The notes: a model not told the origin generated them from the sequence alone. 64,000 bases of DNA from Ailurus styani (GCA_002007465.1 LNAC01001214.1:125052-189051); one strand, 5' to 3'. Positions 32,881-45,846 are shown, counted from the first letter of the stretch. A program made the numbers and translations.

Positions 32881-33332
32881 TGTTATGACTTTGATTGTGT
32901 CCTACAAAAAAAATGTGTTGAAGTCCTAAACCCTGGGTATTGAGAATGTGATTTTATTTGGAAATAGAGTCATTACTGATGTTATTAGTTGAGATGAGGT
33001 CGTACTGGAGTAAGGTGGGCCCTAACCTAATATGACTAGTGTCCCTATCCCTATAAAAAGGGGAGAGAGACACACGGGAGAACTCCCTATGAAGATAGAG
33101 GCAGAGATTGAAGTGATGCATCTACAAGTCAAGGAGTGACAAAGATTGAGGCAGCCACCAGAAGCCAGCAGAAAGGTATAGGATAGTCCCTAGAAAGTCC
33201 TGAAGGAGCCAACCCTGCCAGTACTATGATTTCAGGCTTTTAGTCTCCACAACTGTGAGAGTACAGAGTTTTGTTGTTTAAGCCACCTAGTTGGTGACAT
33301 TTGGTTATGGCAGCCCTAGAAAATTAAGATAG
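32881..33332 (+). mobile_element. MLT1-type LTR (ERVL-MaLR)
   Basis: Plus-strand LTR recognised from the order of its phrases: GTTGAAGTCCTAAACCC, ATTTTATTTGGAAATAGAGT, GTGGGCCCTAACCTAATATG, TATAAAAAGGGG, a central AAG-rich part, AACTGTGAGA and GTTGTTTAAGCCACC near the end. It is nearly complete at about 450 bp. MLT1A-like by eye; the exact subfamily needs a library comparison. Confidence 0.85.
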
Positions 33333-35235
33333 TTACTTCCATAATTTGAACCCAAAATGCCTCCCTTGCTTCATGCCTTCAGCTTGTCCAAACTGCTTCA
33401 TTCATAGCCCTCACATGAAACTTTTATTTTTTGACTTCTAAGCTTATTCTGTTATCTGGGAAACTTTCACATCACCATCCTAACTGTTTTACAAGTCACA
33501 GTTCACATTCCTTCACCCTTATATGTTCTGCACATTATATGTTCATATGGGGTTAGAAAATACTTTCTGGTCCTGCGAATTAGTGAGTGGGAAAGTGCTT
33601 TGGAGCTGGTAGTGAGAAGTAGTTAGGGTGACATTTTCTCTCTTTTAGACATTTCCTTTCATTCCCCCATAGCAGCTGAATCTAGAGTCTTGACTCTCAT
33701 TTAGCAATGGTCTCAGAAAAGCATCCCAATACTGAGTCCAGATTCCCACCCAGACCTGCACCATAACATTGGCCTCCCCTGGTTTACTAGAAAATTGCTG
33801 TGAGCATGATGAAGTTGTGTACAATGCCCAGTGAATTAGGTCTTGCAGCCCTGCTTCTTATTATCAGACCATCTGCCAGTATGTCCTTACTCTGACTTGC
33901 CCACTTCTCAGATGAACAGTTGTGGGCCTCAAGAGGACACCTCACTCTTGGCTCTCCAAACTATGGCTTTTGATGAGTTCTATCTCTACCTCTTGAACTA
34001 AACCAAAAAGCTGGGACTCAGGGTTGGGATTCTCATTCTGGGTCTGGTGCTTTCTCCATAGGACAACTGCCTCTTCATTTCCCCTCTAGGCCTCAGGGAG
34101 TGGGACTTCCATAGGCCAAAGGCCTGTGAACTTACTTGAATCTCATTTATCTTTTAAGCCCTAGATTCAGAAAAATGCTGCATATCTATGCTCCTGAATT
34201 ATGAGCTCATGAAAAGTGATGAGTGAGAGCATTGTAACAGCAGCTATAGATAAACCTTATTCAGACCTAGTCATGCTGGCCCTGTTCTAAGTGCTTTGAG
34301 CCTAAGCACTCTGGCTTCAGAGTCTAGGTAAGAAAACTGTAAGCTTTTATACTTCCCTTATGTCTAGGTTCTTACAAGGGACATTAGATATTTGTGGGTA
34401 CACTAAGGGCCAGAAATTGAGGGAGAGCTGCACAATTGGTCATCTTTCTCCAAGGTGGGCTCCACGATTGGACACCACCTGCGTTCAACCCAACTCTATC
34501 ACCTCCAGACCTTTCTCTGCTTCTGCAAACTTTGACCCAAGTCATTCTACATGTTCAGAAAGCATGGGATTTTGATGAGTTGGACGTCTGCCAGAGATAT
34601 AAATGAATGCCATAAAGAGGGATTGAGTGTTTTTATGGAGCCTTTATTTCCTCCTCCACCTATGTGTGACATAGGTCTGTCCTTGAAAGAAGTACAAACA
34701 CCATCTGTTACTTGTCAACGAAGGACAGAGGGCTTGGTCAATCAAAGAACCTATTCTCTTCGGTGGCAGGTGACCAAGGATTGTGCAAGCACTGGGTGGT
34801 CCCAGGCTGGGGCTAGACAATTTTACACCATTGCATCTCTTTAGTCTACTACATGTTACCAGGGGGTAGATAGCAATGAAAATTTCTTGCCTGAAATGAT
34901 AGTGACTAAGGTACTTATTTCCCCTCTGATCTGGCTTCTCTTCACCCCTCTCTTTCTCTTTAGAATGAGAAAATTGGCTGTGACACCCTGTTAAAAGCCT
35001 CAATTCTGAGGAAAATCCTTTCTCAACAAACCAGAAGATTAGGCCATTCGAGCAAGTCTCATGCCAATGAAAGCACATGTTTAGTTGTATACATTTGCCC
35101 TTGCTTTCAGATGTATTTGTTCCTGGTCTGCATCCTGCATCTTGAGGTTTTGGAAGGTAGAAACACTCTCATCTACTTAGTTACAAATCAGGTACTATTG
35201 CATAGAAACTTCATCACGGTCTTCAGCCAGAAGTG
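33333..35235. other. Unassigned low-repeat DNA
   Basis: No exon or clear repeat. A 144-codon minus ORF (35078-34644) and a 97-codon plus ORF (34551-34844) overlap each other, have unremarkable composition and no recognisable domain; I treat them as chance. Confidence 0.5.
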
Positions 35236-35239
35236 TGGA

Positions 35240-35535
35240 CAGCAAGTTGGAGATGATGCTAAGTACCGCTGATATAACAAGTGACTCCATGGTGTCAGAA
35301 GCTACAACATTAAAGATTTATTTCTTGCTCACACTATGTGGGTCAGCTGCATGTCTTCTCCAAGTCATATTATCCTGGGACCCGAGCTGATGGAGAAGAT
35401 GCTATCTGAAGAATTGCTTGTTGTCATAGTAGAGGGAAAAGAGAGCACAGAGATTAACACCACTGAACTGTGCAATTAAAAATGGTTAAGATAATAATTT
35501 TTTACCTTCCATGTACTGTGCCACAATAAAAAAAA
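35240..35535 (+). mobile_element. Old interspersed repeat plus L1 3' tail
   Basis: 35265-35450 (TTAAAGATTTATTTCTTGCTC to the GAGGGAAAAGAGAG phrase) resembles a widespread old mammalian repeat I cannot name with certainty. 35455-35530 ends in TTAAAAATGGTTAAGAT and CACAATAAAAAAA, the pattern of an L1M 3' end. Confidence 0.45.
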
Positions 35536-35539
35536 TGAG

Positions 35540-37733
35540 AGAAAGAGAGGAACCATACACCAACTACACACTAGCTTCTGCTGAAAAGTAGAACACACAT
35601 TTCTGCTCACATTTTATTATTCAGAGAAAGTCATATGAGTAAGCCTATTGTCAATGACACAAGGAAGTATAATCTATCCCAAAAGAGTATCAATGACTCT
35701 CTGGAAATATTAATACATTCTCCTAGACCCTGGTCAGATCCAAGAGCAAGCTCTTGGCTATTCCTCTAAGAACTGGGGAGGTGGGGGTGGCAACAGGTAG
35801 AGCTAGCCTTATATGGTTCTCCTGATGTTGAGGGCAATTGGTGGTGGGGCAATGGGCAGTAGAGGGAATTAGAAGATCCAGATCATCTCTCATTCAACAT
35901 TAGCCAAGTTTTGCATCTTCTCTGAGCCTTAGATTCCTCATCTTAAAAAGAGATTAGATCAGACAAGCATTGATGTTGGTGCCATCTGGAGCTAATTACA
36001 ACTACGTGAAGAGCTCCGATCCATCAGGGAAATGACTGATGGTGCATCTATAGATAGCAGAGAACAAAATGAAATACTGGTGGGAACTTTTCTCCATGCC
36101 CTCACCAGGAAATGACCCTGAATGTTGTACCTGTTCCATACTTTGGCTTACTTTCCTCCAGCTTGGTGTTTTTCTCTCCTTCCTCAAAACCTGCTAGGAA
36201 CTCCTTAAAGGATTCTACTTTCCCGTGAAGGGAGAGTGTATCATAGTTTTCTGGTTTACACATTCATGCCTCATCTTCCCAACCATCTACAATTTTCTTG
36301 AAAGTTGACATCGATGTCTCTCACTTTTTTTTGAGCATCCTACTACTCTGCTTCTTCCTCACTTCCTACCATATCTTTCACAGAACTGGAGTCAAATACA
36401 GCTTTTAAAGCACCAACTACAATTTTCAGACACTACCTCATTTGGTTCTCATGCTGTTACCATAGGAAGATATTATTTCTCTCACAATAGCATCTGCCTC
36501 AAAGCTGTTCTGCCAATCCAGTGAAATGTGAAACATTCTGTGCCTTGTCTGGCTCAAAGCAAATGATCAAGAGGTAGCAGGTGCTATGATTATTATTACT
36601 ATTACCATTAAAGAAACTGAGGTTCAGAAGGGACAAGTAATGGCACATTTTGCAGTTAGGAAGTGCAGACTGAATTTGAATTCAGGCTTTTCTTCCAAAA
36701 CCCAGTATAGTAGTCTGTGGAACCACTAGCTAAATACCTCTGTTTTTGGCTCTCCTGAGTATATGTTGGATTGTCCTTCCCCACTCTCTATGTGCAGTAG
36801 TATGACCATGTGATTGCTTTGGTTAAGAGGGGACATTTGTCACTTGAAGGTGGAAGCTTAAGAAACCAAAGATTCCCCATGCTTGCTTCTTACCACAGCT
36901 GTGTAAGTAAGCTCAATATTAAGATGAAGCCTCTGTCAGGCCTGGTTGCTGAGTTTTGAACATGAGCAGAGTGCTTTTGTCAATGTATTCCAGATATGAA
37001 ACATGAGGGAGGAATAAGCACTTGTTGTTTTCATCCACTGGGATGTAGAGGTTGTTTGATACTTCAGCATAACTTAATTCAAGTGACTGATATACTAAGG
37101 AAGAAATGTTTATACAAATAGCGACATGTTCTTTTGGAGGTCTATGATATTGATGTCCCTCAATGATGCTGATTTCTTGTTATTCCAATCAATATTTTAT
37201 CTTTTCATTAACAAAACTTTTAGTGGTAGGCCAGTGATTCTATATAGGAAGGTATCAACCCCTGAAGAGTGTTATGGGGATTTATAGAGGTGCTTTAGAA
37301 TTGTTATAGTTATTATTAGTGGTGGTGGTAGTACATTACATTTAGTGAGCAATAGAGATGCTGGAAGTCTTGCCATTTTGGGGATAGTCTTAAATAACAA
37401 AGATTCATTCCACATTCCTCATGACTCTAGAATGTCCAGGAGGACACTCATGTTAGTCAAAAGCTTATAATTATTGTTGTCTAGGATCCAACTCAGTTTT
37501 ATATATAAATACAAAGTGTTCGGGGGCATGGTTTTTGGACTGAATTTTTCAAACATGCAATTATCATATAAAGAGGACTAAACATTTTTCTCAGAACTTT
37601 ACTGGGAGCCATTCATTTTGGAAAGCTCTATCATCCATAGCAACAGCATTCATGGTAATTTGAGGAGCCAAAACATTACAGACACCTGCTCCAGTTGGAC
37701 TTTGTTGGTCTGGAAATCATTGTGGTTCTATGT
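35540..37733. other. Low-repeat DNA with MIR-like remnants near 36420-36720
   Basis: Mostly unassigned. 36495-36600 (CATTCTGTGCCTTGTCTGGC to TATTATTACTATTA) and 36600-36700 (AAAGAAACTGAGGTTCAGAA, minus-type) look like diverged MIR pieces. No exon recognised. Confidence 0.45.
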
Positions 37734-37751
37734 ATATTTAGCCTTTATTTT

Positions 37752-37952
37752 TTTTATTTTTTTAAAGATTTTATTTATTTATTTGACACAGAGAAAGAGA
37801 GATCACAAGTAGGCAGAGAGGCAGGCAGAGAGAGAGAGGAAGCAGGCTTCCCGCTGAGCAGAGAGCCTGATGCGGGCCTTGATCCCAGGACCCTGAGATC
37901 ATGACCTGAGCCGAAGGCAGAGGCTTTAACCCACTGAGCCACCCAGGTGCCC
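37752..37952 (-). mobile_element. Can-SINE (AAAGCC type)
   Basis: Minus-strand copy with the perfect 17-bp duplication TATTTAGCCTTTATTTT at 37735-37751 and 37953-37969. Confidence 0.97.
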
Positions 37953-37979
37953 TATTTAGCCTTTATTTTAAAATGTCAA

Positions 37980-38159
37980 GGGGTGCCTGGGTGGCTCAGG
38001 GAGTTAAAGCCTCTGCCTTCAGCTCAGGTCATGATCTCAGGGTCCTGGGATCAAGCCCCTGCTCAGCAGGGAGCCTGCTCCCTCCTCTTTCTCTGCCTGC
38101 CTCTCTGCCTAGTTGTAATCTCTCTCTGTCAAATAAATAAACAAAATCTTTAAAAAAAT
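37980..38159 (+). mobile_element. Can-SINE (AAAGCC type), internally shortened
   Basis: Plus-strand copy with duplication AAAATGTCAA at 37970-37979 and 38160-38169. About 16 bases are missing after GGGATCAAGCCC compared with other copies. With the preceding minus copy it forms a close inverted pair. Confidence 0.96.
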
Positions 38160-38169
38160 AAAATGTCAA

Positions 38170-40133
38170 AATATAATATTTCTCCTAAATCCAATCTCTT
38201 AAATCCAGTCGTCTGTGTTCTTTCTTATATCTTTTACTCTAGTTGTGCTCAAGCATTTCAACACTGAAACACTCATTATTTCATTATAAATGACCTTTCT
38301 ATTGTTGTTCCATTATATAAAACTGTTTAAAAAGATAAAGATAAAGTTTGTTGATGGGTGAATTTATCCATGCGTTGCATTTTCAGACTGAAATGGAATA
38401 TTGCACAATATCTATTAGTGACAGGTTTTGGGCCTGAGTGAGTTATGAACTATTAGACTTGGTCCTTGTTGTTTCACAGGCTTCTCCTGAAGTCTGCTAG
38501 ACATAGAGGAAAGAAAGAAACCACTTCTGGTTAGGTGCAGATATTCTTCTATTTGCAGACAAGGAAACAGAAACTCAGAGAAGGCATTAAATGTCAGCAC
38601 GGGACAGCACAATGAGTGCTCCTCTACTCAACATCCTCCCTATGCTGTCCCCCAAAAAGCATGCACATTGTAGTTCGAAGAGTCAAATGAGAAAGCATTA
38701 GTAATAGGCACATTGTAGGACTCAAGTAACACGAGCACTGTGATGTTTGTGCATTTATCATTTCAGAAAGCTTTTTCATCTGTTCAACAATAGGAGTCTC
38801 TTCCTGTCATCACCATCACAGGGCACATGCTAAACTCTTCCTTCTGCTTCCATGTCTCTGGTTCTCTAAAGTTCATAAAGTACTTTGATAGATATGTGCT
38901 GTTCCTGCTCTGTACAAGCCACCTACAAAGGGCAAGTTGCTCCCTGCACAGCACTGCTGGGTGCTGCTGCCTGGCAGGGCACTGTGTCACAGATACACTT
39001 ACTCAGGGAGTAAGGACAAGAATGGGGACTCTCTGTCTCTCAAGGCCTGGGATGCCTGGTGCACCTATGTGTCCACATGACAGGTTATTACTATGTGCTA
39101 GCCTGGATCAGTCCCTTCTGGAAGCAAGAATGGTGAGGCCCTCCTTCCTGAAAATCCCAAGCTGGAAGTCCACAGTGACAGATAAAACCTCACCTTGAAC
39201 AAGTACAATGTCCCTGGGTCTAGGGGCTCAATGCCTCCAATTCAGAGTTGTGTGAATGCAGATATTAAATTGCTTTCAAATTGCTCCCAGGACCAGTTTG
39301 GGTGGAAGAGACAGGGTGAAAAGCTTCCATGGTAGGATCCCATGTGGCCACTGTGGATGACCCTATTTGGATGCTGGCTATGAGACCAGCTGTTTGACTT
39401 CACAATGACACCCCTTATGATGTAGCCTTCTTTCATCGATGGGTATATGAAATCATCTCATCTGGTTAGAACACAGCAGGTGGTCACTGTGGACACTGCT
39501 GTCCTCACCCTCATCTATAAGGGTGGAAGCTCTGGCAGGTTACATGGGCACCCACTCTTCTGTGAAGGTGACTCAAGGGAAGTAACTAACCAGCATTAGG
39601 GGTGTCAAGTCTGGGTTCATGCCTGAAGTGTGAGGCAAAGAGGGAAACAGAAATAGTGGGGTGAAGCTGCCACAGAATGGGTATGGAAGCCTAGAAGAGA
39701 AGGACAGACATGCACTGGCCTTCTTTGGCTCTGGAAAGGAGATTCTTTGATCTTTTTCCCTCATAAAGAGATAAACATCAGAAATTAAAACTATGGACAG
39801 TGACCTAGCTTAGGTCTGTATATGCCCCAATTAAGAGGCACAAAAGATTAGTAGGAGAAGGAACAGTTTAAGATGACTTCGTGGCTTCTGGCATGGCTGA
39901 CTCTCTCAAGGATTATGGTACCATTACCTATAATGGGAGGGGGGATAGGAGAAGAAGAAGATTAGAGAGCTAATGTAGGGGAAGGGTTGAGTTTAACTGG
40001 AGTGGTATTGAGTTTCATTTCCCCATCAATATCCTTGTGGAGATAGAGATACTGGAATGACACTCAGGAGACAGACATCTGGGTTGGAATCACAGGCCTG
40101 TGGAAGGGGTAAACTTGAGTCCCCTTCAATGTT
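38170..40133. other. Low-repeat DNA
   Basis: Short MIR-like antisense traces at about 38540-38610 (AAGGAAACAGAAACTCAGAG). The 123-codon plus ORF at 38827-39198 has no recognisable domain. No RNA gene or exon seen. Confidence 0.45.
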
Positions 40134-40146
40134 GGGGGTGTTCTTT

Positions 40147-40356
40147 TTTTATTTTTTATTTATTTTTTAAAAAGATTTTATTTGACACACAGAGAGAGAT
40201 TACAAGTAGGCAAGGAGGCAGGCAGAGAGACAGGGAGAGGAGGAAGCAGGGTCCCTGCTGAGCAGAGAGCCCGAGGCGGGCCTCGATCCCACGACGCTGA
40301 GATCATGACCTGAGCCGAAAGCAGAGGCTTTAACCCACTGAGCCACCCAGGCGCCC
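40147..40356 (-). mobile_element. Can-SINE (AAAGCC type)
   Basis: Minus-strand copy with the perfect 13-bp duplication GGGGGTGTTCTTT at 40134-40146 and 40357-40369. Confidence 0.96.
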
Positions 40357-40369
40357 GGGGGTGTTCTTT

Positions 40370-41151
40370 ATCTTTGGTTCTTCAGTATTTAGTGAAGGTT
40401 TCTTTGGAAACATCTCACAGCTTACTGAAAACCTGTACAAAACACCATATTTGAGAGGGGCTGCCCTAGGGAAAGTCTCAGTTTTCTGGGTTGGATGTGT
40501 GTGTTTGTGTGATGTTGACTTTTTTCCAGGTTATAGATGTTAAAACCCAGCTGAGAGCAATCCTATCCCAAAAGTTCCCATCCTTCTTGCCTCTGGCTAC
40601 ACCTCCCACTGAGGAAAAAAATTTCAACCAGGGTTTCATACATAACCTGAACTCAGGGTTGTTGCCAGGAATTCTCTGGAATTCCTTTCACATGTTGGGG
40701 TCCTGATTTTTACACAGTAACTCCATTATAAATGTACAAGGTAATGCAACTGATGGTTACCTGTTTCTCTGCCTGCTCTTAGCCTTCAGTGTAAGTGGAT
40801 CACACCCATATAGAAATGAAAAAAGAAGGAGGAATTAGAGGGCACCTGGTACACTTTCTAAGATCACTGGAATGGCCTGAGACCTGTGCCAAGGGTGGAC
40901 AATTCACGTGTCAGAATCACTGTAGAATGTTCCAGGGACCCAAGCTAGGCCTGCCCAAAGTGTGCAGGAGTGGGGCCTGTAGTAGAGGCAGGGTGTGGCT
41001 ATGTCTATTGGGGTAGTTTGGAGTTAGAAGTCTTGATGTTGAATCCTAGCCCTTCCCCTTCATAGATGTGGATTCTGGAGGCTTCTCTTTAGAGGATGAG
41101 CTTCACCCCTCTTTGGGTCTGAGGAAATATCCATGTTTTTCACAGTATGTT
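40370..41151. other. Unassigned low-repeat DNA
   Basis: No feature recognised; ORFs are all under 75 codons. Confidence 0.45.
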
Positions 41152-41166
41152 TTCAGTAGTATTCTT

Positions 41167-41239
41167 TTTTTTTTTATTCTTTGTCTCAGGGGTACAGGTC
41201 TGTGAATCATTATCATATGATTTCTCCGATATGAGGAAC
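41167..41239. mobile_element. 73-bp L1 insertion with 5' inversion (twin priming)
   Basis: 41167-41210 is the extreme L1 3' end on the minus strand (poly-T, then CAGGGGTACAGGTCTGTGAA). 41211-41239 is L1 on the plus strand from the end of ORF2 (TATCATATGATTTCTCCGAT). The two halves lie head to head. The perfect 15-bp duplication TTCAGTAGTATTCTT at 41152-41166 and 41240-41254 shows a single insertion. Confidence 0.93.
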
Positions 41240-41254
41240 TTCAGTAGTATTCTT

Positions 41255-41995
41255 GACTACGTAGGAAAGGACATAATATCTTAGATTTACTATAAGGAGA
41301 TGTAGATACAACTGGAGACACCACCTGGAGTAGAGACAAAGGAGGAATTAATATGGCTTTTCCCTTCATCCAACCTCTAATATCCTCCTTCTTAGGGCTT
41401 GCCTTCTTAGGAGGCTTCTACTGCCTGAACCTAGTTGGAAGCCTGTGGGTAAAAGATACTGGGAAATGTGTTTTGTAGGAAAAGCCTGTTTCAGAACAGA
41501 AGAATGCAGAATGGATCTACGAGGAGGAAGAAGCAGACTGTAGTAGATGAGCTTAAAGATATGGTAGTTTAGGGTGATGAATCTCCAAATTAGAACTAGT
41601 AACTATGTAAGGATGACCCCATCCATGCAGGAGATAAAGAAGCTTCTCCCTGAGCATAGACCATTGCATCTCAAGGCTGACAATTTGGAAAGTTGAAGCC
41701 GGGGGTTTTGGTCAATATAACACTGGAATGCCATGGAGAGATTCATCCTGAATCTTGCCATTAATCCTACGCTCTCAGAATTCTCCTTCCCCAAACACCT
41801 AGAAAATTTTGAGAGTTTTAGGAGAACTAAAAGGAACTGGACTTCCACATATGGTATGATGATTTGTTTTCGTGTCTTTGAATCTTTTGTTAAACTGTCA
41901 GCCCCTTAAGATTAAGGCCTATGCATCCTTATCCTGTAAAATTTTAGAACCTGTGTACCCAGCGCTCCCTATGCCACCACTCATAGCAGGAATTG
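41255..41995. other. Unassigned low-repeat DNA
   Basis: No feature recognised. Confidence 0.45.
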
Positions 41996-42160
41996 GAAGG
42001 GACATAGCTCTTTATAGTTCACAAAGCACTTTGATGGACATACGGTGTTTCTGTTGGGAAAATTGGGACAATGACCTCATTTTATATAGAGTCTGAAGTC
42101 CAGGGAGTACCCAATGGTGAGGCCAAGGCCACACACTGAGTCAGAGTCCTAGTGTGGAGA
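41996..42160 (-). mobile_element. MIR-like ancient SINE (probable)
   Basis: Minus-type pattern: TTCACAAAGCACTTTGATGG, CTCATTTTATATAGAGTCTG, GTGAGGCCAAGGCCACACAC. Matches the layout of an antisense MIR3/MIR element but is highly diverged. Confidence 0.5.
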
Positions 42161-44604
42161 GAAATGTCCTTCTAACACTTTCTGGAATGCTGATAAATTA
42201 CTGGAGGGTGATCTACAGTCAGGCCTTGAGTCCAGGGTGAATGACACAACATGGTGGAAAATAGCCAGGACTTCCTCATACCAGATCTCAATGTGGGAGA
42301 TGGAAGACTGACACTGAATGAAGGGGTGGAAGTGGGCAGGAGGCACCCTTCACTTCCAGGCATTGAAGAGATAAAGGCATAGAGAGATTAAGAATAATTC
42401 TCAGTCTGGGCTCTCTGCAGCTAGGACCAGAAGTCAGGCTGGCTGAGGATTTTGCTGCCCTCCACCCATGCTGCCCAAATCTCTCCACCATATTTCCCAC
42501 CCCCATGTCACTGCCTGGTCTCCTGAACTTGGATGGTGCTCCTTGGAAGAACACATGTTTGAGAAATTGCCAAGTGGAGACTGGAGTGAGGGGCGCAGAG
42601 CTGGGGTAGCTCCCAGGACCTGCCAATCTCTCCCTACTTGCTCTGCCTAGAGAAACATGTCTCACTCCAGGGAGAGATGATTAGCACTCTCGGTCTCTGT
42701 CCTCTGCCCAACCACATAGGCCATTGCCTGGCATGGAGCTAAGAACAGATAAGACACCATTCCCTCAGAACTTTGGAAATTCTCTTCATTCTAGATTCTC
42801 TCTCTTCTGGAGAAGGAAAATGTAAAGTTGGGTACCACACTTCATACCTCCTAGAGTTCATCATCCAAGAAAATCCTGTAATGGCTTAGACCCAACACAC
42901 ACTATTTAATGTCCACGTCACTAATCTTATGCTATCAGATATCTAACCTTTTTAACATAGTAAACGATGAACAATCCCCTAAATACCTGCATATGGGTTT
43001 ACCAATTGTATTTCCCTGAATGTATGAGCATCAATCGTAAAAGTAACAAAGCACCTCTATATACTGAATTAGAATCAAACCTGATGTATCAGTTTCTCAT
43101 GAAATACTTTGATCCCTTTAGGGCACCAAAAACACAGCTTTATAGGATTACAAAGCTTGCCAGCATGGAGACATCACCACTTCTGACTGCTCTAATGCAA
43201 GTGATTGACAATTGTTTACTTTTTCTTAGGGTTCGCCTCCCTCAGGTTTCAGGAATTTCACTATTTTTCTTCTTCCCCTTGGTGCTGAATTTCTTACCAG
43301 AACTTTCAAAGCAGAAACAGCATCCAGCTAGCCATGGTCCTGGGGTTGTTTTCATTTACATTTCAGTAAGATTTTAAAATCCACACTGTTCTCATTGTTT
43401 GTTTACAACACAATGGCCTTCCCCCAGTCGTGTTCTCTTGGCATTGCACTTGGCCAGCATTGTGTATCCAAGGGCCTGATCAATATGATATGGAGACCTG
43501 ACCTGTTAGCAGAGTTAAATGCCCTTGAACCTTCCTCAGTATTTTCTTATAATTAGTGAAGGCCCTGAATTTGATTCCCAGGAGGTAGCGATGTCAAAAT
43601 TAAAGAAGATGGACATTAGTTGAAGTGGTAAGGAATAATTTCAATCAGTAATACTTTATGCAACAGGAAAGAGAGTCCAGTGTGAAGTGAACTCAACTTC
43701 AATTTGTATAGAGGTGACTGGGCATTTTAAAGACAGAATGAAGGAATAAGGAGGGGAAATGGGGGGGGGGGCTTGAACAAAGTCAGGGAAGTGAAAAATT
43801 ACAAAAATAGGGAAGAGGGCATTTGTCCATGTCAAATTCATCTGGGTTTGCTAACTGGTGCTTGTGGAAGTGGACTTCACCCACAGAGGCTGGGAGACAG
43901 GAAGCCCTATCTTCAGGGACTCACTGGAACAAACAGTAAATTCCTTTAGCAGGCTTGTTTTCTCAGGTAGGCATTTTGAGGGAGTAAGGGTCCTTCTAGG
44001 GATACAGGCTTGGATTGTTAGGGATTATTCTGATGTTTTATTTAAGTCTTTATAGGCCAGTGCTGAGATCCAGTCAAGAAGAGGGCTCAGAGTAGTATGG
44101 CTAGAGTTTCATCAGGGAGAGAATCTTTGCAGGCTGGCCCTGTTTTGTCCCTATCCTTTTGGATTGTGTTGAGGCACCCTACTTTCTGGATAGAAAGCAT
44201 TTCAGCAGACCCCTTCTCCACTGTCAATAGGTTCTCAATTCCCTATCTCTGACCCTAATTGACAAAGGAAGGAAATCTTGCCATCAATATATCCCTTTTA
44301 TGTTATCATAGGAGCAATTTATTTTTCACAGATGCATCTTCTCCATTCCAGAGCAGACTCCTTGTGGGCAAGCACTAAGAACAGTTCCTAAGGTGTCCTG
44401 ATGAGCAGTGGATCAGAATAAGGGGGAGAATGCTGTGATGTGAGGGTGCAGCTACCTGGTGTCACTGTCTGTGTGCTAGGCTCCTGCCGTGCTAGCCACT
44501 TGCTTGGGGATCCTGCTGATACAGGGTGCAGGCACTCTGTAATTTCTGTGCTGTGTGGCTGGGCAGTCTCTCATGATCTGGAAGATATAGTCCAGGTTAT
44601 AGTG
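42161..44604. other. Unassigned low-repeat DNA
   Basis: ORFs of 125 codons (42665-42288, minus) and 136 codons (42967-43377, plus) have no recognisable domain and no clear exon signals; probably chance. A G-run lies near 43761-43772. Confidence 0.45.
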
Positions 44605-44619
44605 TAGCCTAGGTTTCTT

Positions 44620-44839
44620 TTTTTCTTTTTTTCTTTTTTTAAAGATTTTATTTATTTATTTGACACAGAGAGAGAGATCAGATCACAAGTAGGCAGAGAG
44701 GCAGGCAGAGAGACAGGGAGAGGAGGAAGCAGGCTCCCTGCTGAGCAGGGAGCCCGATGTGGGCCTCGATCCCAGGACGCTGAGATCATGACCTGAGCCG
44801 AAGGCAGAGGCTTTAACCCACTGAGCCACCCAGGCGCCC
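44620..44839 (-). mobile_element. Can-SINE (AAAGCC type)
   Basis: Minus-strand near-consensus copy with a T/C-rich tail and the perfect 15-bp duplication TAGCCTAGGTTTCTT at 44605-44619 and 44840-44854. Confidence 0.97.
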
Positions 44840-44974
44840 TAGCCTAGGTTTCTTAACTGTTGAGTTTGACTGGTTACTGGCTCATGAAATCAATATAGTG
44901 TGTCTTGATTAGCTTTGAAAAATAGTAATTATTATTATATACAAACATGTACACATCCCTTACTGTTGAGCTCA

Positions 44975-45115
44975 GTCTAAGTGCTCTATGTGTATTTCTT
45001 CATTTAATCTTCACATCTACTACTGAGGCGGTGTTATTATTCCCAGTTTACAGAAGGGGGAACTGAGGTACAAAGCCCTTAAGTCAAAAAGCTAGTACCA
45101 GGAAGAACTGGGATA
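44975..45115 (-). mobile_element. MIR element
   Basis: Antisense MIR pattern: TTCATTTAATCTTCACATCT, TTATTCCCAGTTTACAGAAG, GAACTGAGGTACAAAG, then a decayed core. Confidence 0.65.
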
Positions 45116-45270
45116 TTTATTTAGTTTAATTGAAATATATTGACATATAACCCTGTGTAAGTTTAAGGTGTACAGTATGTTAATTTAATGCATTTATATA
45201 TTGTTACATGATTACCATTGTAGTGATAATTACCACCCCATCGCATTACATAATTATCCTTTCTTTTTAG

Positions 45271-45471
45271 GGACACCTGGGTGTCTCAGTCGGTTAAGTG
45301 TCTGACGTCAGCTCAGGTCATGATCCCAGGGTCCTGGAATCAAGTCCCGCATCAGGCTCTTTACTCAGTGGAGAGCCTGCTTCTCCCTCCCTCTGCTGCT
45401 TTCCCTGCTTGTGTGCTCTCTCCCTTTCTCTCTTTCTGTCAAATAAATAAACTCTTTAAAAAATTATCCTG
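45271..45471 (+). mobile_element. Can-SINE (AAGTGT type)
   Basis: Plus-strand copy with head GGACACCTGGGTGTCTCAG and GTTAAGTGTCTGACGTCAG. Duplication of 19 bp (AATTATCCTTTCTTTTTAG at 45252-45270, one mismatch at 45472-45490). Confidence 0.95.
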
Positions 45472-45846
45472 TCTTTTTAGTAGCTGGAATAATTGAGATC
45501 TAGTCTCTTAGTAAGCTTGATGATCATAATACAATATCGTTGTCTACATTCACTGTATTATGGATTATATCTCTCATGCTTATTTACTACTTGTTGTAGG
45601 TTTATACCCTTAAACAGTATCTATCCTGCCTCCCCACCCTTCTTCCCCTGGTAACCACCATTTTATTTTCTATTTTTACAACTTTGACTTTTTAAAAATT
45701 CCACAGGTAAGTGATATCATACAGTACTTGTTTTTGTCTCTCTGACTTATTTCGCTTAGCATGACATTCTCCAGGTCTATTTGTGTTGTTGCAAATGCCA
45801 GGATATCTCTCCTTCTTTCTCACGGCTAAATTATATTTCAAATACT

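Noticed and set aside
34644..35078. A 144-codon minus-strand ORF in low-repeat DNA
   Set aside because: No recognisable domain, an overlapping frame on the other strand, no convincing splice or promoter context, and a length expected by chance in 64 kb.
42288..43377. ORFs of 125 and 136 codons
   Set aside because: Composition and sequence look random, with no domain and no exon-like borders.
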